DNA of 64,000 nt from an uncultured Acidobacteriaceae bacterium (GTDB lineage: Bacteria; Acidobacteriota; Terriglobia; Terriglobales; Acidobacteriaceae). Below are positions 20,393 to 31,300 of the stretch, in pieces; the stretch's first letter is position 1, and each line of letters opens with the position of its first letter. The notes under the pieces are model-generated. The model searched no databases and was not told where the DNA came from. It worked only from the letters and a program-made list of their open reading frames with translations. The DNA lies in NCBI GenBank assembly GCA_903828675.1, contig CAIKND010000029.1, positions 62,001 to 126,000 of the forward strand. The letters are read 5' to 3'. A program made the translations under genes and the position numbers.

Positions 20393-20650
20393 GTGGGTTC
20401 GCTTGAAAGCTCGATTGTACGGCATATCGAGACTGACTAGCCGAATCCATACAATCTTTGAGCATCCACTCGACGCGGTGGACTGCGTGCGCTTCAAACG
20501 AATGGGCCAGCAGCTGGAGCAAGGGCAATTGACAGTATTTTCAGATTCGTGTACGTTAACGGTTGACAACGAACGAGACGATTCGGAGCCATCAAATCGA
20601 CCTGTGCCCTGCATGAGCAGCACAGCCATTGCCACCGAGGTATTGATCCC

Positions 20651-23600
20651 ATGAACGATCTGCTTGAATCCAAACAGGTTCGATGCTGGAAGCAACAGGT
20701 GGTAATTCCCACCTATCCAGTACAGGAAGCCGACCCTAACCCAATGTTTCTCGAGAAGCGGGTTTACCAGGGGAGCACTGGCAAAGTCTATCCCAATCCA
20801 TTTACTGATCGCGTGGCTTTGGAAAAGGTGGATAAGAGTTACTGGGCTATCATGCTGGAAAATGAATATGTGCAGTTGATGATTTTGCCCGAGATCGGCG
20901 GCCGCATCCATGCTGGCCTCGACAAGACCAACCAGTATGACTTCTTTTACCGGCAGAGCGTAATCAAGCCCGCTCTAGTCGGCCTGCTTGGCCCCTGGAT
21001 TTCAGGCGGCGTCGAGTTCAACTGGCCTCAGCATCACCGGCCATCTACCTATATGCCCGTGCACTCATCCATAGAAGAACACACCGATGGAAGCCGCACG
21101 GTGTGGCTTAGCGAGCACGATCCCATGCTCAGGATGAAGGGCATGGTGGGCATCTGCCTGGCGCCGGGCAAAGCCATTATCGAAGCCAAGGTGAGGCTCT
21201 ACAATCGCACTCCCCTTCCACAAACATTCCTCTGGTGGGCCAATGTTGCAGTGCGGGTTCACGATAACTACCAGGCATTCTTTCCGCCCGATGTAACGTT
21301 TGTCGCCGATCATGCAAAGAGGGCAATCTCTTCGTTCCCGCTGGCCCGCGGCATTTATTACGGGGTGGATTACGGTCCGGGCACGGATATCTCGTGGTAT
21401 AAGAACATTCCAGTCCCTACTTCGTACATGGTTACAGAATCAAAATACGATTTCTTTGGCGGCTACGATCACGGACGAGAAGCAGGAATGGTGCACACCT
21501 CCAATCATCATGTTGCGCCGGGCAAGAAGATGTGGACATGGGGCAACGCGGAGTTCGGTTATGCATGGGACCGGAATTTGACCGATAGAGATGGCCCATA
21601 TATCGAGCTGATGGCTGGAGCCTATACCGACAACCAGCCAGACTTCTCATGGCTGCAACCGTGCGAGACGAAGACGTTCAGTCAGTACTGGTACCCTATC
21701 CAGAAGATCGGTCCAGTGAAGAATGCGAATACGCAAGCGGCGATCAATCTGGAGTTTGATGCAGATCGAGTGCGCGTGGGCATCTGCGTAACTTCGCGAC
21801 AAACTGTGCACGTGGTGCTGACCTGCGATGGATCGCCGATATTGAACGAACAACTCGAATTGGCTCCCGGTGAGCCATTTGTCCGCATGCTGAAAGTCGC
21901 TGCAGCCAGTCCCTGTGATTACCGCTTGTCTGTCTTAGATAGTCATGGCGCGGAACTGCTTGCATATCAGCCGGAAGAAATTCCAGACCAAAATCTCCCT
22001 GCTGCTGCCAGCGAACCACTGCCACCCGAGAAGATCGCAAGCGTAGATGAGTTATACCTGACCGGTTTGCATTTGGAGCAGTATCGTCACGCCACGCGAT
22101 CTCCAGAGATATATTGGCGTGAAGGGCTCAAGCGCGATCCTGAAGATTCGCGGATCAACAATGCGGTGGGTATTACCTATTTGCGGCAGGGCAGTTTTGC
22201 CCAAGCCGAGGAGTGTTTCAACCGTTCGATTCGACGACTTACTCTAAGAAACCCTAATCCTTATGATGGAGAGCCGTTCTATAACCGTGGTCTTGCGTAC
22301 TTATACCAATCGAATAACTCGGATGCATACGATGCCTTTCATAAATCAGTATGGAGCTATGCGCGGCGGAGCGCTGGATATTATCAGTTGGCATCTATCA
22401 GCACTGCGCGCGGTCAGCTACTGCTTGCGCTGGAACAGGTGGAGCGAAGCCTGGAGGTCAGTGGAGCGAATCTAAATGCGCTTGCACTGAAAGCTTCAGT
22501 GCTACGTCTTTTAGGCCGAAGCGACGAAGCCCGGGCTCTAGTCGATGGAACTTTGGCGCTGGACCGGCTCTGCTTCAGGATGATGGCCGAGCGCTATCTG
22601 CTAAGCAACGATCAACGAGATCTCATCACATTCCTCAGTGAACTCGAGGGAGACACTCAAACCCTGTTGGACGTGGGCTATGACCTGGCCTGGTCCGGGT
22701 TGCGTGAAGACGCCTATACGTTTCTGACAGCTTGCAGCCGGGAGGCGCAATGGGTGTATCCAATGTTCTGGTACACGCTGTCATGGCTTGCTCACTTGCT
22801 TGGTCACGAGCAACGTTGCGAACAATATGCGGCAGTTGCAGAGGCTGCTTCGCCGCGCTATTGTTTTCCGGCGCGCATTGAAGAGATGATTGTGCTCGAG
22901 GATTGCTTGCAGCGGCGGCCGTCGAGTGCGAAGGCTCAGTACTATCTTGGGAATCTCTACTATGATAGACGGCGCTATGATGATGCGATTCGCAGCTGGC
23001 GCCGGTCAGTCGAGTTAGACGCGAACTTCTCTATCCCTTGGAGAAATTTGGGAATTGCGGAATTTAACGTATTGCACAATCCTGACGAAGCCCTGCGCAT
23101 GTACACACGCGCTTTCGCAGCTGACCCTGAGGATGCACGCGTGCTGTACGAGTTGGATCAGTTGAAAAGAAGAGCGCGGTTGGGCACGCCCGAGGAACGG
23201 TTTCGGACACTGGACAAACATCGGCCACTAGTGGAATGCAGGGACGACCTATGCGTGGAGTATATTACTCTGCTGAACCAGTGCGGACGATGGGATGAGG
23301 CATTGAGGCGGTTAAGTACACGCCGGTTCAATCCGTGGGAAGGCGGCGAGGGTTTGGTCTCTGCTCAGTATGTTCACGCCCATCGTGCGTTAGGACGCGA
23401 GGCGATGTATTCAGGCAGGGATCGCGAGGCATTGGAGCACTTTGAGGCCGCACGGCATTATCCTGAGAATCTGGGCGAAGGCAAGCATCTGCTTACGCCG
23501 GAGCACGACTTGGATTACTATTCGGGTTTGGCGGCGCAAAGGCTTGGAGATTTGGAGCTGGCCCGACAGTACTGGCGCGCGGCCACCAAGCCGCATGCCA

Positions 23601-23980
23601 ACTTTGGGGTCCACTCGTATTTTCAAGCATTGGCTCTGCATGCGCTAGGCGACGATGAAGCCGCGTTGAAGCTATTCAACGGTCTGGCGGACTTTGCTGA
23701 AAAGCAGATGGCGGCGGAACCGAGCATTGACTACTTTGCGACCTCGCTGCCGAACCTGCTGCTTTTTGAAGACGATCTGGATAAAGGGAATCGAGTGGAA
23801 TCGTTGCTGTTGAGCGCGTTGGCCAGCCATGGACTCGATGGCGCACAGGCCGCGATACACCAACTTGAAGGGGTGCTCGCGGAGGATGCCAATCATCAGT
23901 TCGCAGCAGAGACGCTGCGCTGGCTAAATGCGCTAAGTGTGAAAGAAGCACGAGCGCACCGTGAGCAGACCGCGCTATGA
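20651..23980 (+). CDS. DUF5107 domain protein with C-terminal TPR repeats
   Basis: 1109 aa; LENEYVQLMILPEIGGRIHAGLDKTNQYDFFYRQ..., ISGGVEFNWPQHHRPSTYMPV, then TPR-like helices (AQYYLGNLYYDRRRYDDAIRSWRRSVELDANFSIPWRNLG). Confidence 0.85.
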   Translation: MNDLLESKQVRCWKQQVVIPTYPVQEADPNPMFLEKRVYQGSTGKVYPNPFTDRVALEKVDKSYWAIMLENEYVQLMILPEIGGRIHAGLDKTNQYDFFYRQSVIKPALVGLLGPWISGGVEFNWPQHHRPSTYMPVHSSIEEHTDGSRTVWLSEHDPMLRMKGMVGICLAPGKAIIEAKVRLYNRTPLPQTFLWWANVAVRVHDNYQAFFPPDVTFVADHAKRAISSFPLARGIYYGVDYGPGTDISWYKNIPVPTSYMVTESKYDFFGGYDHGREAGMVHTSNHHVAPGKKMWTWGNAEFGYAWDRNLTDRDGPYIELMAGAYTDNQPDFSWLQPCETKTFSQYWYPIQKIGPVKNANTQAAINLEFDADRVRVGICVTSRQTVHVVLTCDGSPILNEQLELAPGEPFVRMLKVAAASPCDYRLSVLDSHGAELLAYQPEEIPDQNLPAAASEPLPPEKIASVDELYLTGLHLEQYRHATRSPEIYWREGLKRDPEDSRINNAVGITYLRQGSFAQAEECFNRSIRRLTLRNPNPYDGEPFYNRGLAYLYQSNNSDAYDAFHKSVWSYARRSAGYYQLASISTARGQLLLALEQVERSLEVSGANLNALALKASVLRLLGRSDEARALVDGTLALDRLCFRMMAERYLLSNDQRDLITFLSELEGDTQTLLDVGYDLAWSGLREDAYTFLTACSREAQWVYPMFWYTLSWLAHLLGHEQRCEQYAAVAEAASPRYCFPARIEEMIVLEDCLQRRPSSAKAQYYLGNLYYDRRRYDDAIRSWRRSVELDANFSIPWRNLGIAEFNVLHNPDEALRMYTRAFAADPEDARVLYELDQLKRRARLGTPEERFRTLDKHRPLVECRDDLCVEYITLLNQCGRWDEALRRLSTRRFNPWEGGEGLVSAQYVHAHRALGREAMYSGRDREALEHFEAARHYPENLGEGKHLLTPEHDLDYYSGLAAQRLGDLELARQYWRAATKPHANFGVHSYFQALALHALGDDEAALKLFNGLADFAEKQMAAEPSIDYFATSLPNLLLFEDDLDKGNRVESLLLSALASHGLDGAQAAIHQLEGVLAEDANHQFAAETLRWLNALSVKEARAHREQTAL

Positions 23981-25413
23981 TCGGACCCATGCCCATTTCT
24001 AGTCCAAGCCCAGTGCACGACAGTAGCTTCCGCTCGGTGTATGTGTGGCTTGCTGCCGCTGCGGGTGCGCTGGGCGGCCTGCTGTTCGGCTATGACTGGG
24101 TAGTCATCGGCGGCGCAAAGCCCTTCTACGAACTCTATTTTCATCTGGACACATCCGCTCTGGAAGGGTGGGCCATGAGTTGCGCGTTGATCGGCTGCCT
24201 AGTCGGCGCTGTTTCGTCCGGAGCCTTGAGCAACCGCTTCGGCAGAAAGCGGCTGCTGACCTTGGCCGCATTCATATTTGCACTCTCATCCCTGGGAACC
24301 GGCCTGGCATCGCAATTCAGCGTATTCGTGGCGTGGAGAATGCTGGGCGGTTACGCCATCGGCCTCGCGTCCGGCATCTCTCCAATGTACATTGCCGAGA
24401 TATCTCCGGCTCACTTGCGCGGCAGACTCGTATCACTCAATCAGTTAGCTATCGTATTTGGAATCTTGCTGGCACAAGTGGTTAACTGGCTCATTGCTCG
24501 GCCTGTGGCTCCGGGTGCAACAGCACAGGAGATTCTCTTGTCTTGGAACGGGCAATGGGGATGGCGCTGGATGTTCGCAGTCACCGCGGTTCCTTCCCTG
24601 TTGTTTCTATTTGCCACGTTTCTGGTGCCGGAAAGCCCACGCTGGCTGGCCGCCAAGGGCCGTGAACGACAGGCGCTGCAAGTTCTCGATCGTTTGGGCG
24701 GGCCGGTGTACGCACGGCAGGTAATCGATGACTTGAAGGCAGCCAGCGGCGCCGAGTCTCAGCATTCAGTGTGGCGCGAGCTTACCTCGCCGGGCATGGC
24801 CAAGGTGCTCCTGCTGGGCGTAACTCTCGCCGTCCTGCAGCAGTGGTGCGGCATCAACGTGATCTTCAACTATGCGCAAGAGATCTTTGCGGCAGCCGGA
24901 TACAAAGTCTCAGGCATTCTGTTCAACATTGTGATTACAGGCACGGTGAATGTAGTTTTCACCATCATTTCACTCGCTGCTATCGATCGCTATGGCCGTC
25001 GGTTCCTGTTACTCGGCGGAGTCTCTGGGTTAGTAATTATCTACACAATCCTTGGAGCATGTTATCGCCTGAACATACAAGGGAAGCCCATGCTGGTGCT
25101 GGTTCTCGCGGCCATTGCCTGCTATGCAATGTCGCTGGCGCCGGTGACGTGGGTTGTTATCGCCGAGATATATCCGAACCGCATTCGTGGGGCCGCCATG
25201 TCGGTCGCGGTTACGGCGCTGTGGATTGGCTGTTTCTTGCTGACCTATGCATTCCCGTCGATGAATGCTTCGCTTGGCACTGCGGGCGTGTTCTGGACTT
25301 ATGCGGCAATCTGTCTTGCTGGTTTGTTGTTTCTTTACATGCGCTTGCCGGAGACACGCGGGAAGACCCTCGAGGAGATCGAAATAGCATTTCAATCGAA
25401 AGGTGTTGCTTGA
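23977..25413 (+). CDS. MFS sugar porter
   Basis: 478 aa; LLFGYDWVVIGGAKPFY, SGALSNRFGRKRLL, PESPRWLAAKGRERQA, QQWCGINVIFNYA, PETRGKTLEEIE. 4-bp ATGA overlap with the upstream gene. Confidence 0.93.
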   Translation: MIGPMPISSPSPVHDSSFRSVYVWLAAAAGALGGLLFGYDWVVIGGAKPFYELYFHLDTSALEGWAMSCALIGCLVGAVSSGALSNRFGRKRLLTLAAFIFALSSLGTGLASQFSVFVAWRMLGGYAIGLASGISPMYIAEISPAHLRGRLVSLNQLAIVFGILLAQVVNWLIARPVAPGATAQEILLSWNGQWGWRWMFAVTAVPSLLFLFATFLVPESPRWLAAKGRERQALQVLDRLGGPVYARQVIDDLKAASGAESQHSVWRELTSPGMAKVLLLGVTLAVLQQWCGINVIFNYAQEIFAAAGYKVSGILFNIVITGTVNVVFTIISLAAIDRYGRRFLLLGGVSGLVIIYTILGACYRLNIQGKPMLVLVLAAIACYAMSLAPVTWVVIAEIYPNRIRGAAMSVAVTALWIGCFLLTYAFPSMNASLGTAGVFWTYAAICLAGLLFLYMRLPETRGKTLEEIEIAFQSKGVA

Positions 25414-27437
25414 TGAAACGAGTAAGAGTGATTCCGGAGCGTTGGATCGTCGCAACGATGTTTCTATTGACGTTAACGCTAAGCCTTGGCTCGATAGTGG
25501 CGGGCTCGCAGCCGATGCAGGTTGTGCTGGACGGGCGCAGCCATGGCCGGGTCTTTGACGGACTCGGCGCTGCCAGCGCGGGCGCTTCGTCGCGCCTGCT
25601 GATTGACTATCCAGAGCCGCAGCGGAGCCAGATTCTCGATTACCTTTTCAAGCCGGGATATGGAGCAGCCCTGCAACGCCTCAAGGTCGAGATCGGTGCG
25701 GACGTAAACTCGACGGACGGTTCCGAACCAAGCCACATGCGCTCGGCGTCGGATCACGATTCCACGCGCGGATACGAATGGTGGCTGATGGCGGAGGCGC
25801 ACAAGCGGAATCCGCAGATCATTCTTGAGATACTTCCCTGGGGCGCGCCGGGCTGGGTTTATTCCGATTCGGACAGATCCGCCTCTACCGGCAAACCGAC
25901 GCTTTACACACCCAAGATGGCTGGATATCTCACGGACTTTATCAAGACAGCAAAGCGGGATTACGGTCTCGATATTGGCTATGTTGGCCCGTGGAATGAG
26001 AAGGTTCACAACATTGCATTTATCAAAGAGCTTCATCGGCGGCTTGATGCCGAGCGCCTTGCTACGAAGATTGTGTGCTGCGACGAGTATCCGGGGCAGG
26101 GAGCAGGGCAATGGTCGATTGCAGATGAAATGCTCAAAGACCCCGAGTTAGGCGGCGCGATCGCTGCGATCGGTGGGCACTACCCGCTCATTGATGGCAA
26201 GATAACAACTACGGAAGCGGCGCGCAAGACAGGCAAACCGCTCTGGTCGAGCGAAGACCAGCCCAATGGCGGCGGCGGGCCTTTTCTCAGTCGCGACTGG
26301 GCCATCGGCGGGCGCATTCTCGCGCACCTCTATAACAAGAACTATCTTGAGGGCTCGCTGACAGCTACTGAGATCTGGAGTCCGATCACTTCGTACTATG
26401 ACAATCTGGCCGCGCCTAACTCCGGACTTGTGTATGCAAACACGCCGTGGTCCGGCCACTACAATGTGCAAGGAACAATTTGGGCCACAGCCCACACGAC
26501 GCAGTTTGCGCAACCAGGATGGAAGTATCTCGACTCTGCGTCCGGCACTCTTCCGGAAACCGGGAGTTATGTCTCCCTTCGCTCCCCAGACAGCGCGAAC
26601 TGGAGCGTGGTGCTGGAGACGATCGGCGCAAAGAGTGCGCAGACAGTTTCATTCGGGCTGGTTGGCGGGCTGCATGCAAAGGTCGTTCACGTCTGGGAGA
26701 CGAATCATTCACGCACCTTTGAGCATGTTGCAGATGTGATTGCAGTGAAGGGCGGATTCGAATACACCTTCGATCCAGACTCACTCTATTCGTTAACCAC
26801 AACAACGGGACAGGGAAAAGGAAATGCGCAACCACCTCCGGCATTTCCCTTCCCACTCCCGTACACAGATAACTTCGATACAACATCGTTGGGCCATTCG
26901 CCGAAGTATCTTTCCGACCAAGACGGCGCCTTCGAGGTTCATCCTTGCACCGGGCGTGCTGGCAGGTGTCTGGAGCAGGTGATTTCGACGATCCCGGTAC
27001 CGTGGGGCCCCTTGCCGGATCCGTTCACTTTGGCAGGCGATGCCGGATGGACGGATTATTCCGTGGCCGCCGATGTGCATTTTCTTAGCGACGCACAGGC
27101 CACTGTCATGGGACGGATCGATTCTTCAGACGTCTTCAAGGATGGGCACGCTCGATGGCCGGGCGGTTATGTACTGCGTCTGAAACCCGACGGCGCATGG
27201 GAACTTCTCTCCGCGCAGTACAAGAAGCCAGTGGCAACGCTGGCATCCGGCTTTGTGAAGATCGATCGCAACCAGTGGCATCATCTTGAATTACGCTTTC
27301 ACGGCAAGAATATCGAGGCATCGCTGGACGGCAGGACTTTAGCTTCGGTCGAGGATGATACACACTCGCATGGCATGTTCGCGCTCGGGACGGAGTGGAA
27401 TCGCGTCGAGTTTGACGATCTGCAAGTGAGGCCGTGA
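25413..27437 (+). CDS. GH59 galactocerebrosidase-like glycoside hydrolase
   Basis: DGLGAASAGASSRLLIDYPEPQRSQILDYLFKPGYGAALQRLKVEIGADVNSTDGSEPSHM, RGYEWWLM, GPWNEK, LWSSEDQ, PWSGHYNVQGTIWATAHTTQFAQPGWKYL match remembered animal GALC segments. Starts in a TGATG overlap with the MFS stop; the track ORF beginning at 24771 is frame read-through. Confidence 0.9.
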   Translation: MKRVRVIPERWIVATMFLLTLTLSLGSIVAGSQPMQVVLDGRSHGRVFDGLGAASAGASSRLLIDYPEPQRSQILDYLFKPGYGAALQRLKVEIGADVNSTDGSEPSHMRSASDHDSTRGYEWWLMAEAHKRNPQIILEILPWGAPGWVYSDSDRSASTGKPTLYTPKMAGYLTDFIKTAKRDYGLDIGYVGPWNEKVHNIAFIKELHRRLDAERLATKIVCCDEYPGQGAGQWSIADEMLKDPELGGAIAAIGGHYPLIDGKITTTEAARKTGKPLWSSEDQPNGGGGPFLSRDWAIGGRILAHLYNKNYLEGSLTATEIWSPITSYYDNLAAPNSGLVYANTPWSGHYNVQGTIWATAHTTQFAQPGWKYLDSASGTLPETGSYVSLRSPDSANWSVVLETIGAKSAQTVSFGLVGGLHAKVVHVWETNHSRTFEHVADVIAVKGGFEYTFDPDSLYSLTTTTGQGKGNAQPPPAFPFPLPYTDNFDTTSLGHSPKYLSDQDGAFEVHPCTGRAGRCLEQVISTIPVPWGPLPDPFTLAGDAGWTDYSVAADVHFLSDAQATVMGRIDSSDVFKDGHARWPGGYVLRLKPDGAWELLSAQYKKPVATLASGFVKIDRNQWHHLELRFHGKNIEASLDGRTLASVEDDTHSHGMFALGTEWNRVEFDDLQVRP

Positions 27438-28318
27438 TACTGCAGGTTCAGGCTTGGTCCCTTCGTGCGCAAGGGGCCAGGTCTGATCTTCATCGTGGCT
27501 GTTGCTTATTGAAACTATTTTACATTCGGATTGGCTCATTGATTGACCAGTGCTTCCATATCTCCGTCACTCTCCCGATTCTCTTCTTAAATTAACGGCC
27601 CCGATTTCCCTGCCAATGTAGTGATGAGAGCACTCCTGCAGTCGCCGGATTCCGTTCCTTTTTGCCGGAAAACGACAGCGCTAACGCAAGTTTCAGATTT
27701 TGAGGACTTTCGCCAACAAAATAGCCTATTTTTGCGATCTTCTCTCAATATTTTCCAAGGCTGCAACCCTGTTCACATCCACACACTGCCAGTCATGAAA
27801 ATTTAACTTGACAGGTCGCTCGCAACTATTCTATTTTTCTCCAACGTAAGCGCTACCGTATTTATAGGTTGCGGTACAAATTGGCAACACTGTTTGGTTT
27901 TTCGACCCTTGAGGCCACTAAATGGGTTTACTAAGCGTGCTTCACTTCGCTTCTACACCGTCCAGACATCTTGCCTCCCTCGGGAGTGGCTCTATGCGTT
28001 TGTGCGGCAAGCGCGAGGACAAGAACGAGCGTATCCTGATCGTGCCTCTGTTCAATCGTTCTTTGCGGCCTTCGCGGGCCCTCTCGCAAGTTTCCGAATC
28101 CCTGATCCCCTACCCGTCCAGGGAGGGTGACAGAGCGATCATCAAAGCGCCCAGCTTGAACCGGAAGCTCCAGACCGCATCATTTCTTCGCACCAGAGAG
28201 AGCATTCCACATCTCCGCGGTACTAGAGAGCCATTCACGGCGAAGCTGTCCGCTGAACGTACCTTAGTTAACCCAGAATCCAGATCAATCCAGAACCCAG
28301 AAAGGAGTTTCAGGAGAG

Positions 28319-31300
28319 ATGACAAGTTTTAGTTTGTTCAAGAGGTATCCAGGAAAGCCGGTGAGTTTGCGCATCTTTGCTGCCGCTACCCTCTTCCTAT
28401 TTCTCATCGCACTCAACTGCCCATTTGCCCACGGCCAATTCGAGACCGCGACCGTTCTAGGATATGTGCATGACGCGTCGGGTGCGGTAATCCCTGGCGC
28501 CAAGGTGACACTCGTCAATATTGCGACGAGCGTGGAGACGTCGGTAACGACCGATGCACTAGGTCAGTTTACCTTCACGAGCGTTCGCATCGGCCAGTAC
28601 AAAGTGAAGGCCATAGCAGTGGGATTCAGCGAAGCCCAGACAGAAGCTTTCTCCGCTGAAGTAAATGCGCGCCAGCGCGTTGACGTGAACCTGAAACCCG
28701 GTTCAGCGACCGAGACGGTAACGGTAACCGGCGCAGCCGCGCTGCTGAACACGGAAGACAGCGAGCGCGGACAGATCATCTCCGCGCGCGACGTCAACAA
28801 CCTTCCGCTCAACGGACGCGCATATGCCGATCTGGCCCTGCTCACGCCGGGCGTTCGTGCAAACAATCTTGAAAATCAGACAGTGACCAGCCGCGACGCA
28901 TCGTACAACGTGAACGGTCAGCGCAGCGAGTTCAATAACTTCATGCTCGACGGCCTGGACAACAACGCTTACGGCACGTCGAATCAGAGCTTCTCAAATC
29001 AGGCTATTCAGCCCTCACCCGACGCCATCGGCGAGTTTCGCGTTTCAACGGACAACTACAGCGCAGAGTTTGGCCGCGCTTCCGGCGCCGTCTTCAACGT
29101 CAGCATCAAGAGCGGCGGCAATCAGATTCACGGCAAGCTCTGGGAGTACAACCGCAACACGGTGTTCAACGCGATCGGGCCCTTTACTCCGCCTACCAAC
29201 GCCCTCACCGGAAAGCAAGTTAAGCCTGTTTTGGTCAAGAACCAGTTTGGTGGGGCCATTGGCGGTCCAGTACCGTGGCTTTTGAAGGGCAAGATCTTCT
29301 ATTTCGGCGACTACGAGAGCAACCGCCAGGTGCAAGGTCAATACTCCGCCTCGACCGTTCCAACCGCCGATCAACGCCAGGGTAATTTTCTCACCGCGGC
29401 CGGTGCGCCTGTCCCGCTGCACAACCCGTTCACGGGCGTGGCCTACCCCACCGGTGTTATCCCGCAGTCGGACTGGAGCCCGCTGGCGAAGCTGGTTATT
29501 CCAGCTCTGCCTACGCCCAATATTGCAATCTCGGGAACAACCGGCACCGGCTATTCCAACAACCTGGTCAACGTGCCCAAAGCACACTTTATCGATCACC
29601 GCGCCGATGCACGTTTTGATTTCTTCCTGAATCCGCGCACTACGGCATTCTTCCGCTGGAGCTTCCACCGCCTCAACATCGTGGACGCGGAACCGCTCAC
29701 CGGTCCTGCGGGCGGAAACGGCAACGGTACAATTCACGACTACAACAAGCAGATCGCGGCCGGCTATACATACCTGTTCAGCCAAAACTCAATCCTGGAT
29801 GCGCGTGTTGGGTTTACCTGGACAGAGGGCGGCAAGTCACCCTATGGCTTGGGACAACCCAGCCTGCTGGTTCAGGCCGGGATCCCCGGACTGCCCACCG
29901 ATCCTATCGTTGCGCGTTCACTCAACGACCAGAACGTGAGCAACTTCAGCCAATTCGGAGCGCAGCCGAGCAACCCGCAGTTCCAGAACCCCTTCGTGAT
30001 TGACCCCAAGTTGAACTACACGATCATCAAGGGCCGTAGCAGCATCAAGCTCGGGTATGAGTACCAGGCCATCAATACCGAGGTTGAGGACTTCAATCCA
30101 ACCTATGGCCAGGACAACTATGGCGGCTACTTCAGTTCAGGGTTGTCGATCAACAACTCCGGCTCCTATTCAAGCGCCGACGTGGGCTCCAAGGAGGCCG
30201 CATCCCTGGCCGACTTCATTCTGGGAGCACGTCAGAGCTACCAGTTGAACAACTTCCGCATCGTCAACTACCACCAGCGGATGAACTTCTTCTACGTGCA
30301 GGACGACATCAAGGTCAAACGCAACCTCACAGTCAACCTCGGGTTGCGTTATGAGCTCGTCACTCCGCAATACGTGGATGGAGATCATCTGGCCAACTTC
30401 GACCCCTCGACCAAAACTCTGGTCCAGGCCAAGTCAGGCTCGATTACCGATCGCGCGATGGTTGGCATGCCCAAGAAGAATTTCGCGCCGCGTATCGGAT
30501 TCTCGTACGGCGTGAATGACAAGACCGTGGTTCGCGGTGGCTATGGAATCAGTTATGACCAGTTCAACCGCGAGGGCGGCGAAAACCTGCTTGCCTACAA
30601 CGGGCCCTATATCGTCAATTCCTCAATTACGCAAAATGCCATCACAAAAGTGGCCGGTGTCGTAACCATGACGCCCGCTTGCGCGGCTAATGTTCAGAAC
30701 ACAAGCTGCTTCAGCCCGGAGCAACAGGGCTATGGCACGAACTTCGTGAGTGCTGCCGGTTTCAGCACCGCGCTTTCGCAAACGCGCTACATCCCAACAA
30801 ACATCGCAACAGGCTACTCGCAGGCATGGCATTTTGGCCTGCAGCGGACGCTCGCTCACGGCACTCTGCTCGATGTCTCCTACGTTGGCGAACACGGAGT
30901 CCATATCTGGGTGCTTGACGATATCAACCAGGCTGCGCCCAACGTTCCCAACCCCGACACAACCACCGGATGCAACAGCACCACGACGGCTGGTTGCGTT
31001 TCACTTCTCAATCGGCGCCCCATCCAGGGCTTCACCGGTATCGAAGGCTCGTCCAACGCCGGAATGATGATCTACCACGGCGCACAAGTCAGGCTCGAGC
31101 ATCGTTACTCCAACGGGCTTTACCTGTTGAATGCCTTCTCGTACTCCAGAACCATCGACAATGCGTCAGGGCATCTGGATACACCGAATGGCGACAACTC
31201 GCGCGTCAACCTTGCAAATCTCAAGGGTGAGCGTGGTCAGTCGGCCTACAACCAACCGCTCAACAACACGCTGACTGCAATCTGGGATCTGCCCTACGGC

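Noticed and set aside
20393-20911. N-terminal extension of track ORF 19334..20911
   Set aside because: LacI proteins begin at the HTH; the extension is not protein-like and covers the divergent promoter region and the start of the DUF5107 gene.
24771-25412. N-terminal ~214 aa of track ORF 24771..27437
   Set aside because: Out-of-frame read-through over the MFS gene; the genuine GH59 start is the coupled ATG at 25413.
27922-28332. 136-aa plus ORF in the receptor leader
   Set aside because: Basic, low-complexity, overlaps the receptor start, no recognisable motif.
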